A stretch of 64,000 nucleotides of DNA. It comes from Streptomyces smaragdinus (GTDB lineage: Bacteria > Actinomycetota > Actinomycetes > Streptomycetales > Streptomycetaceae). The notes beneath the pieces are model-generated. The model did no database searches. It saw only the letters and a list, made by a program, of their open reading frames with translations, and had not been told where the DNA came from. The stretch lies in the NCBI RefSeq assembly GCF_009604385.1, contig NZ_WEGJ01000009.1, forward strand, positions 62,001 to 126,000. The letters run 5' to 3'. The position numbers and the translations under genes were made by a program. Below, piece by piece: positions 58,474 through 64,000 of this stretch (position 1 is the stretch's first letter; each line of letters opens with the position of its first letter).

Positions 58474-59229
58474 TCAGCGAACCTCGGTGATCTCCGGCCC
58501 CCGCTGCAGCGAATCGATCCCGCCGGCGAACCGCGACGCCTCGGCGTCGTCCTGCTGCACCCCGTCCGGCACCATCTGCGCGTCGGTGGGCAGCTTCAGC
58601 ACGATCGGGTCGCGGGGCGCCATGGGGGACTCACCCCGTACGACGACGGCGTCCCGGAAGATCGACTCGAGCACCCCGGCGGCGGCCGGCTGCACGGCGC
58701 CCTGCCCGGAGATGACGCCGCGCAGGAACCACCGCGGCCCGTCGACGCCCACGAAGCGCACGACCTGCACGCCGCTCTTGCCGTCGGGCAGCTGCACGGG
58801 CACCTGCGCCCGCAGCTCCCAGCCCAGCGGCCCCTCGATCTCGTCGACGATGCCACCCTGCTGGGTGATCCCGGAGGCGATCTCGGAGCGGACCTCGCCC
58901 CAGATGCCCTCGTTGCGCGGCGACGCGAACGCCTGCAGCTGGATCGCGCTGTCCCGGAGCACGACCGTCGCGGCGACGATGGACTCCCCGGCCACCTCGA
59001 CGCGCAGCTCCATCCCGTCCACGCCGGGCACGAACACCCCGCCGAGGTCGATCCGCCCCTCCCCGGGCTTCTCCACCTCGCTGATGTCCCACGGCCCGTC
59101 GGGCCGGGGCGCGGGAGGCAGGGAGTACGAGGTCTCCTCCACCTCTGTCTCCGCCGCCTTCTCGTCGGCCTTCTTCAGGCCGTCCGCGTCGGCGGCGTCC
59201 TCTCGCTGCTTACGACGACGTCCGAACAC
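58474..59229 (-). CDS. DUF3710 protein
   Basis: 251 residues from the GTG at 59229, preceded by GGAAGGACT; the longer open frame is shadow. A basic VFGRRRKQRED start and an acidic linker (about 10-45) precede a compact domain with RIDLGGVFVPGVDGMELRVE, AFASPRNEGIWGEVRSEIAS and GVDGPRWFLRGVISGQGAV. Conserved in actinobacteria next to dut; function unknown. One base separates it from dut, so the genes are cotranscribed. Confidence 0.9.
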   Translation of the reverse strand: MFGRRRKQREDAADADGLKKADEKAAETEVEETSYSLPPAPRPDGPWDISEVEKPGEGRIDLGGVFVPGVDGMELRVEVAGESIVAATVVLRDSAIQLQAFASPRNEGIWGEVRSEIASGITQQGGIVDEIEGPLGWELRAQVPVQLPDGKSGVQVVRFVGVDGPRWFLRGVISGQGAVQPAAAGVLESIFRDAVVVRGESPMAPRDPIVLKLPTDAQMVPDGVQQDDAEASRFAGGIDSLQRGPEITEVR

Positions 59230-59230
59230 G

Positions 59231-59746
59231 TCACAGTCCTTCCCGGTCGGCAACGACCGAAGCGTACCCATGGCCGGTCCCCGAATCCCCCAGCGAGGCG
59301 TGTCCTCCTGTGGATCCGTGTCCGCCCTCACCCCTGGCGGAGCCGGGAAGCTCCGCCACCTCATGGAACCGCACGGTCTCCACCCGCTGGACGATCAGCT
59401 GGGCGATGCGGTCGAACCGCTCGATCCGCACGCTGCGCCGCGGGTCGAGATTCTGCAGAATCACCTTGACCTCCCCACGGTACCCGGCGTCCACCGTTCC
59501 GGGGGCGTTGACCACGGTCACCCCGCACCGGGCGGCGAGCCCGGAGCGCGGATGGACGAACGCCGCGTACCCATCGGGGAGGGCGATCGAAACCCCGGTG
59601 CCGACGACGGCCCGCTCACCGGGGGCCAGCTCGACGCCGTCGGTCGTGACGAGGTCCAGTCCCGCGTCGCCCGGATGCGCGTACGACGGCAGCGGCACCT
59701 CGGGGTCGACGCGCCGGATCAGGACGTCGACGGGCTCACGGGTCAC
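59231..59746 (-). CDS. dut: deoxyuridine 5'-triphosphate nucleotidohydrolase
   Basis: 171 residues from the GTG at 59746 (GTGA overlap with the upstream thioesterase). All five trimeric dUTPase motifs are seen: [39 protein letters not shown], and the C-terminal P-loop-like [11 protein letters not shown] (with Gly-Ser/Thr). Hydrolyses dUTP to dUMP and pyrophosphate, keeping uracil out of DNA and feeding dTMP synthesis. Confidence 0.97.
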   Translation of the reverse strand: MTREPVDVLIRRVDPEVPLPSYAHPGDAGLDLVTTDGVELAPGERAVVGTGVSIALPDGYAAFVHPRSGLAARCGVTVVNAPGTVDAGYRGEVKVILQNLDPRRSVRIERFDRIAQLIVQRVETVRFHEVAELPGSARGEGGHGSTGGHASLGDSGTGHGYASVVADREGL

Positions 59747-60327
59747 GGGTTCACCTCGAAGGCGCGGGCGCGGCGCACCTGGTCCGGGTCGGCCATGGCG
59801 GCCTTGATCTCCGTGTCGCGGCCGTGGGCGATGAAGTGGTCGACCTTCACCTCGATGAACAGGGCGTCCGCGCGGACGGCGATGTCGCCGTCGGGGCCGC
59901 CGAGCCGGCCGGTGGCCGTGGAGTAGATCTTGCGGCCGTCGACGCCGGTGACATGGGCGTCGAGGTAGAGCTTGGTGTCCACCGGGACGGGGCGCAGGAA
60001 GTCCGTCTCCAGCCGGCCGGTGACGGCGATGGTGCGCAGCAGCCAGCTGAGGGCGCCCAGCGTCTCGTCCAGGGCCGTGGCCAGCACCCCGCCGTGGGCG
60101 AGGCCCGGGGCGCCCTGGTGGGCCTTCTTGACGGTGAACTCGGCCGTGACGCTGACGCCCTCGCCGGCGCGGGCCGCGAGGTGCAGACCGTGGTCCTGGC
60201 CGCCGCCGCAGCCGAAGCACTCGTCGTAGTGGCTGCCCAGCAGCTCGCCGGGCGCGGGCGCGTCGGGATGGCGCCGGGGGGCGGCGGCGCCCTCGGGGGG
60301 CCGCAGGGTTTCGTTACGGGGACTCAC
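59743..60327 (-). CDS. PaaI/hotdog-fold thioesterase
   Basis: 194 residues from the GTG at 60327. A short N-terminal Cys-containing segment ([19 protein letters not shown]) precedes a hotdog domain with [20 protein letters not shown], the HGG(V/I)-x-A-x-D-E motif of PaaI thioesterases, and [20 protein letters not shown]. Probably hydrolyses an acyl-CoA; substrate unknown. Its position ahead of dut is conserved in Streptomyces to my knowledge. Confidence 0.9.
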   Translation of the reverse strand: MSPRNETLRPPEGAAAPRRHPDAPAPGELLGSHYDECFGCGGGQDHGLHLAARAGEGVSVTAEFTVKKAHQGAPGLAHGGVLATALDETLGALSWLLRTIAVTGRLETDFLRPVPVDTKLYLDAHVTGVDGRKIYSTATGRLGGPDGDIAVRADALFIEVKVDHFIAHGRDTEIKAAMADPDQVRRARAFEVNP

Positions 60328-60366
60328 GGTGCCAGACCCTACCGGCTGACGTGCAAAGCTTTGGTC

Positions 60367-60816
60367 ATGGAGTCTTACGACGAGCGGCTGAGCGCGCCGC
60401 GTACCTGGTGGGTGGTCGCCGCCCTGGTGGGCCTGAGCCTGGGCCTGATCTTCCTGCCGTTCGGCGTCCTGGCCTCGCTGGCCGCGATCGTGTGCGGGGT
60501 GGCCGTCGCGGCGGTGTGCGTCTCGGCGTACGGATCGGCGCGGATCAGGATCGCCGGCGACTCGCTGGTGACGCCCACGGCCCGGATCCCGCTGACCGCG
60601 CTGGGGCCGGCGGAGGCGCTGGACGGGGCGGCGGCCCGCGACTGGCGTACGCACAGGGCGGACACCCGCGCGTACATGCTGCTGCGCAGCTACATCCCCA
60701 CCGCCGTCCGGATCCCGGTCGTCGATCCGCAGGACCCGACGCCGTACCTCTATCTGTCGACCCGGTCGCCCCAGCGGCTGGTCAAGGCGCTGGATTCGGT
60801 GCGCCCGGCGGACTGA
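60367..60816 (+). CDS. DUF3093 membrane protein
   Basis: 149 residues from the ATG at 60367. MESYDERLSAPRTWWVVAAL opens two adjacent membrane helices (about 14-55), followed by a cytoplasmic domain with SLVTPTARIPLTALGPAEAL and PTPYLYLSTRSPQRLVKALD. This is the DUF3093 plan, of unknown function. It is divergent from the PaaI-dut operon, and its last 67 bases overlap the 3' end of the convergent next gene. Confidence 0.9.
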   Translation: MESYDERLSAPRTWWVVAALVGLSLGLIFLPFGVLASLAAIVCGVAVAAVCVSAYGSARIRIAGDSLVTPTARIPLTALGPAEALDGAAARDWRTHRADTRAYMLLRSYIPTAVRIPVVDPQDPTPYLYLSTRSPQRLVKALDSVRPAD

Positions 60817-61490
60817 GCCGGGATCGCGGAGCTGTCCCACGGGATCTGGCGGGGCCTGAGGTCCGCGCGGACGCGGGCGGCCAGCCGGCGGGTGTCGCGG
60901 CGGTTCATGTACGCGCCCGCGGCGGCGCCGACGAGGAACGGCACCAGCACGGGCAGATTGCGGATCAGCCGTTTGAGGACCTGCTGGCGCAGCTGCTTGG
61001 CCAGCTCGCTCCCGAGCAGCGTGTGGACGCCCTTGGCCCGGTTCGCCGTGTGACCGCCGTCGGACGCCCACACGGACACGTAGGCGTAGGCGCGCTGCGC
61101 CTTGCTGCCCGGGGCCCGCAGACCGTAGACCTCGTGCAGCTCCGCCAGGAGCTTGATCTCGATCATGGCGACCCCGAGCACCTCGCCGGCCAGCTCCGCC
61201 GGCATGGCCGGCGGGACGGGCAGCATCGACGCGGCGCCGACACCGGCGCCCACGCCCGAGGTGCCTTTCACGGCCCCGGCCACGAGCTTGTCCGCAAGCT
61301 CCTCCGGGCCGAGGCCGGGAAACTGCCCGCGCAGGGTCGCGAGGTCTCGGACAGGGATACGCGGCGCGTTGTCGACGATGGCGTCCGCCGCCAGGCCCAG
61401 TGCCCGGCGGGCGCCGCGCACCGTCGCACGCGTCACTCTGCGGGCACGCCCCTCGGGGCGTGCCGTACCGTTCCCGTCCCCGCCCGCCAC
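60750..61490 (-). CDS. conserved actinobacterial protein with hydrophobic C-terminal segment
   Basis: 246 residues, ATG start. A basic Arg/Ala-rich N-terminus, a Gly/Ala-rich hydrophobic patch (VKGTSGVGAGVGAASMLPVP), MIEIKLLAELHEVYGL, and one hydrophobic helix (LPVLVPFLVGAAAGAYMNRR), with a tail that reaches the DUF3093 gene. No catalytic motif. It keeps good coding bias up to the overlap with DUF3093, so both genes look real. Confidence 0.82.
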   Translation of the reverse strand: MAGGDGNGTARPEGRARRVTRATVRGARRALGLAADAIVDNAPRIPVRDLATLRGQFPGLGPEELADKLVAGAVKGTSGVGAGVGAASMLPVPPAMPAELAGEVLGVAMIEIKLLAELHEVYGLRAPGSKAQRAYAYVSVWASDGGHTANRAKGVHTLLGSELAKQLRQQVLKRLIRNLPVLVPFLVGAAAGAYMNRRDTRRLAARVRADLRPRQIPWDSSAIPAQSAGRTESSALTSRWGDRVDR

Positions 61491-61506
61491 GGCTGCGCGC
61501 CGCCTG

Positions 61507-61806
61507 TCAGGCTGCGCAGTCGCGGCAGATGGGGTTGCCGTTCTTCTCCGCCGCGAGCTGGCTGCGGTGGTGGACCAGGAAGCAGCTCATGCAGGTGAAC
61601 TCGTCCGCCTGCTTGGGCAGCACCCGGACGGCCAGCTCCTCGTTGGAGAGGTCGGCGCCGGGCAGCTCGAGGCCTTCGGCGGCCTCGAACTCGTCGACGT
61701 CGACGGTCGAGGTGGCCTTGTCGTTCCGCCGGGCCTTGAGCTCCTCGATGGAGTCCTCGTTGACGTCGTCGTCGGTCTTGCGTGGAGTGTCGTAATCCGT
61801 AGCCAT
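61507..61806 (-). CDS. DUF4193 zinc-ribbon-like protein
   Basis: 99 residues from the ATG at 61806. MATDYDTPRKTDDDVNEDSI, an acidic middle, and a C-terminal pair of CxxC knuckles (FTCMSCFLVHHRS and PICRDCAA), matching DUF4193. It probably binds Zn2+; role unknown. Conserved across actinobacteria. A 340-bp control region lies upstream. Confidence 0.93.
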   Translation of the reverse strand: MATDYDTPRKTDDDVNEDSIEELKARRNDKATSTVDVDEFEAAEGLELPGADLSNEELAVRVLPKQADEFTCMSCFLVHHRSQLAAEKNGNPICRDCAA

Positions 61807-62146
61807 GGTGGTTCTCCCCCTCTGGGTGGTCTGTGGTGTCTCCAGCGCTCGTAACGCGTGAGAGGCCGGACTTGTGCCCGACCCGAGGCGGAGATTTTGC
61901 CTCACATCAACGTCTGTTATGCGATCGACACCCGCCGGGACCCCTGAAGAGGTGATCCTGGGAGGTGGCGAACGGGACCGTACACGATCCTGCTGGCCCG
62001 CGCTCGCATGCCATCCCCGGTACTTCCCGTGAGCGACGCCCGGGTAAACCCGGATCAACCCGGGAAAATTCCGGACATCCCCGATCACTCAGCGCAGTCG
62101 CCCCCGCTGCCACGGCCTGTGATCGATCACACACCATAACCGGGCC
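61807..62146. other. intergenic region between DUF4193 and the cutS-like gene
   Basis: 340 bp with no gene seen. It holds a perfect 14-bp palindrome TGTGATCGATCACA (62118-62131), 15 bases after the sensor kinase stop, and CCCGGGTAAACCCGG/AACCCGGG repeats near 62038-62066 that can form a hairpin and may end the two-component operon. The promoter of DUF4193 should be in the AT-richer part near 61890-61930. Confidence 0.5.
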
Positions 62147-63454
62147 TCAGACGGGCAGCACGACACGGACGACCAGGCCACCGCCGTCGCGGGGCTCGGC
62201 GACGACCGTGCCGCCGTGCGCCCGCGTGACGGATCGCACAATGGACAGTCCGAGCCCGACACCCTTGTCGCTGCCGGTGCGCTCGGTACGCAGTCTGCGG
62301 AACGGCTCGAAGAGGTTGTCCACCTCGTACGCGGGGACGACCGGCCCGGTGTTGCTCACGGTCAGCAGGGCCAGCCCGGCCTGCGCCTCGGTGGTCACCT
62401 CGACCCAGCCGTCCCGGGGCACGTTGTACCGCACGGCGTTCTGCACCAGGTTCAGCGCCACCCGTTCGAGGAGTACGCCGTTGCCCTGGACATACGCCGG
62501 CTGACGGACCCCGCGCAGCTCCACGGCCTTCTTGTCGGCCTCGGTGCGGACCTGGTCCACCGCCTGCGAGGCGACCTCGGCGAGGTCCACGGGCTTGCGG
62601 TCGACGATCTCGTTCTCCGAGCGGGCCAGGAGCAGCAGGCCCTCCACGAGCTGCTCGCTGCGCTCGTTGGTGGCCAGCAGCGTCTTGCCCAGCTGGGTGA
62701 GGTCCGGGGAGGCCGCGGGGTCGGACATCTGCACCTCGAGGAGGGTGCGGTTGATGGCCAGGGGGGTGCGCAGCTCGTGCGAGGCGTTGGCGACGAAGCG
62801 CTGCTGGGCGTTGAAGGCGCGGTCGAGGCGGTCGAGCATGTCGTCGAAGGTGTCCGCGAGCTCCTTCAGCTCGTCGTCCGGGCCGTCCAGCTCGATCCGC
62901 TTGTGCAGGTCGGAGCCGGCGACGGAGCGGGCGGTACGGGTGATGCGGCCCAGCGGGGAGAGCACCCGGCCGGCCATCAGATAGCCGAGGGCGAACGCGA
63001 GGAGCGTCATGCCGAGGAGGGCGAACAGGGAGCGGCGCAGCAGGGAGTCCAGGGCCAGGCGCTGCTGGGTCTCGATGCAGACCTCCTGGATACGGTTGAA
63101 CTCCTGGACGGTCATGCTGGGCGCCGTCTGCGCCTGGGCGCAGTCCGTCAGCGGCTTGACCTCCAGGCCGCCGGGAATGTTGGACAGCCGGAAGTTCGTG
63201 GCGCCGCCGTCGTGCAGGGCCTGCGCCGCGAGCAGATAGATGATCGTGAGCAGCACCATGCCGGCCATCAGGAACAGCCCGCCGTACAGCAGCGTGAGCC
63301 GTATCCGGATGGTGGGGCGCAGCCACGGGTGGGCCTGGGCGGGCTGCGGGTCCCAGGTGGGCTTGGGGGGCGCGGGCCTGCCCTGCGGGGCGCCGGCGGG
63401 GGGCCGCGGCGGGGCGGTCGGGGCGGGGGCCGGTTCGGCGGGGACGTCGGTCAC
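62147..63454 (-). CDS. cutS: sensor histidine kinase, CutS-like
   Basis: 435 residues from the GTG at 63454. A Pro-rich cytoplasmic start (about 1-45), two membrane helices (LTLLYGGLFLMAGMVLLTII and LFALLGMTLLAFALGYLMAG) flanking a short sensor loop, HAMP (about 165-215), dimerisation/phosphoacceptor helix with NASHELRTPLAINR (His), and an ATPase domain with NLVQNAVRYN, GSDKGVGLGLSIV. Translated just after the response regulator gene. In S. lividans/coelicolor CutRS was named from copper tolerance and influences antibiotic production and redox state. Confidence 0.92.
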   Translation of the reverse strand: MTDVPAEPAPAPTAPPRPPAGAPQGRPAPPKPTWDPQPAQAHPWLRPTIRIRLTLLYGGLFLMAGMVLLTIIYLLAAQALHDGGATNFRLSNIPGGLEVKPLTDCAQAQTAPSMTVQEFNRIQEVCIETQQRLALDSLLRRSLFALLGMTLLAFALGYLMAGRVLSPLGRITRTARSVAGSDLHKRIELDGPDDELKELADTFDDMLDRLDRAFNAQQRFVANASHELRTPLAINRTLLEVQMSDPAASPDLTQLGKTLLATNERSEQLVEGLLLLARSENEIVDRKPVDLAEVASQAVDQVRTEADKKAVELRGVRQPAYVQGNGVLLERVALNLVQNAVRYNVPRDGWVEVTTEAQAGLALLTVSNTGPVVPAYEVDNLFEPFRRLRTERTGSDKGVGLGLSIVRSVTRAHGGTVVAEPRDGGGLVVRVVLPV

Positions 63455-63459
63455 GGCGG

Positions 63460-64000
63460 TCAGATCCGGTAGCCGGAGCCGGGCACGGTGATGATCACGG
63501 GCGGCTCGCCGAGCTTGCGGCGCAGGGTCATCACGGTGACGCGGACGACGTTGGTGAACGGGTCGGTGTTCTCGTCCCAGGCCTTCTCCAGCAGCTGCTC
63601 CGCGGAGACCACGGCGCCCTCCGAGCGCATCAGCACCTCGAGGACGGCGAACTCCTTCGGCGCGAGCTGCACCTCGTGGCCGTCGCGGAAGACCTCGCGG
63701 CGGTTGGGGTCGAGCCGGATGCCGGCCCGCTCCAGCACGGGCGGCAGCGCCTGGGTCGTACGGCGGCCCAGCGCGCGGACGCGGGCGATGAGTTCGCTGA
63801 AGGCGAAAGGCTTGGGGAGATAGTCGTCGGCGCCCAGCTCCAGGCCCTCCACGCGGTCGCTGATGTCGCCGGAGGCGGTGAGCATCAGCACCCGGGTGGG
63901 CACGCCGAGTTCGACGACCTTGCGGCACACGTCGTCGCCGTGCACCAGCGGCAGGTCGCGGTCCAGGACGACCACGTCGTAGTCGTTGAGGTCGATCCGG
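63460..64000 (-). CDS. cutR: OmpR-family response regulator, CutR-like (5' end beyond the window)
   Basis: About 180 residues are visible; the start lies past the right edge. Receiver domain: VVVLDRDLPLVHGDDV with the phosphoacceptor Asp, VLMLTASG, and LGADDYLPKPFAFSELIARV with the conserved Lys. The C-terminal winged helix (LDPNRREVFRDGHEVQLAPK, VRVTVMTLRRKLG, VPGSGYRI) is of the OmpR type. Five bases separate it from the cognate kinase gene. Confidence 0.93.
   Translation of the reverse strand, partial: RIDLNDYDVVVLDRDLPLVHGDDVCRKVVELGVPTRVLMLTASGDISDRVEGLELGADDYLPKPFAFSELIARVRALGRRTTQALPPVLERAGIRLDPNRREVFRDGHEVQLAPKEFAVLEVLMRSEGAVVSAEQLLEKAWDENTDPFTNVVRVTVMTLRRKLGEPPVIITVPGSGYRI

Noticed and set aside
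56274..58490. A 738-residue plus-strand open frame
   Set aside because: Antisense to DUF3159, the OB-fold protein and the ABC ATPase; no domain is recognisable.
62118..62131. A CRP/FNR binding site
   Set aside because: The half-sites fit but the spacer is 4 and not 6 bases, and the site is behind a stop codon, not at a promoter; kept only as an unexplained palindrome.
1..64000. CRISPR arrays, tRNA or rRNA genes and insertion sequences
   Set aside because: No regularly spaced repeats, no tRNA cloverleaf with CCA-type ends and no transposase-like frame with terminal inverted repeats were noticed by eye. A tRNAscan or ISfinder run would be decisive.

Overview
The window is high-GC actinobacterial DNA and very probably comes from a Streptomyces chromosome. 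The signs are strong G/C bias at third codon positions, many GTG starts, four-base stop/start overlaps (GTGA, ATGA), and a right end that reads as a conserved Streptomyces housekeeping block (dut, DUF3710, DUF3159, DUF4193, a CutRS-like two-component system). No rRNA, tRNA or CRISPR array was seen.

Positions 1-21021 are part of a biosynthetic gene cluster that continues off the left edge. A rightward operon (1-8048) encodes a BtrH-like acyltransferase, a DegT aminotransferase, a free acyl carrier protein, an ATP-grasp ligase and a C-A-PCP NRPS. A leftward operon (14880 to 8336) encodes a sulfotransferase, the PAPS supply genes cysC-cysD-cysN, a type II thioesterase whose nucleophile position holds Cys, and two acyl-CoA dehydrogenases. 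A second rightward operon (15171-21021) encodes a LysW-type amino-group carrier protein, LysX-, LysY-, LysZ- and LysK-like enzymes and a split transketolase. LysW-bound glutamate semialdehyde extended by a transketolase is the known route to diamino-dihydroxyheptanoate in vazabitide, azinomycin and ficellomycin biosynthesis. Sulfation followed by sulfate elimination is the known aziridine-forming chemistry of the latter two. The product is therefore inferred to be a sulfated or aziridine-containing peptide-like compound.

Positions 21099-26028 hold an apparently complete RiPP operon placed directly behind the transketolase genes: a 64-residue precursor ending in Asp, an MNIO (DUF692) oxidase, a partner protein with a PqqD-like end, a B12-type radical SAM enzyme and a methyltransferase. 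The enzyme set resembles aminopyruvatide biosynthesis but lacks the P450, and the precursor has no Tyr. Leftward genes follow: a DUF574 methyltransferase and an MFS exporter-TetR pair preceded by two near-identical 18-bp operator palindromes.

Positions 29291-35135 are accessory: a lipoprotein, a P1B-type ATPase fused to a hemerythrin domain, a VapBC-like toxin-antitoxin pair with a self-overlapping palindromic promoter, decayed coding remnants and two unknown proteins.

Positions about 35187-51385 are bounded by a 79-bp imperfect direct repeat. The right copy is the 3' end of an intact RNA methyltransferase gene and the left copy is a displaced remnant. Just inside each copy lies the same arrangement GGAGCGTCA-N4-AGCGTCA, which looks like integrase arm sites, although no integrase is present. 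The enclosed 16 kb carries a broken amidotransferase/LysR pair, flotillin and NfeD genes, a novel-looking operon for a ten-cysteine secreted peptide (precursor, MauE, thioredoxin, ABC exporter, S26 signal peptidase), and a MacB/FtsX-type ABC system whose ATPase has an AbrB-like tail.

Positions 51315-64000 are core genome: an RNA methyltransferase, a KimA-like permease divergent from two TrkA/Ceo-type proteins (probable K+ uptake), DUF3159 and OB-fold proteins, an orphan ABC ATPase, DUF3710, dUTPase, a PaaI-type thioesterase, DUF3093, a conserved unknown, DUF4193 and the CutS/CutR-like two-component system cut by the right edge.
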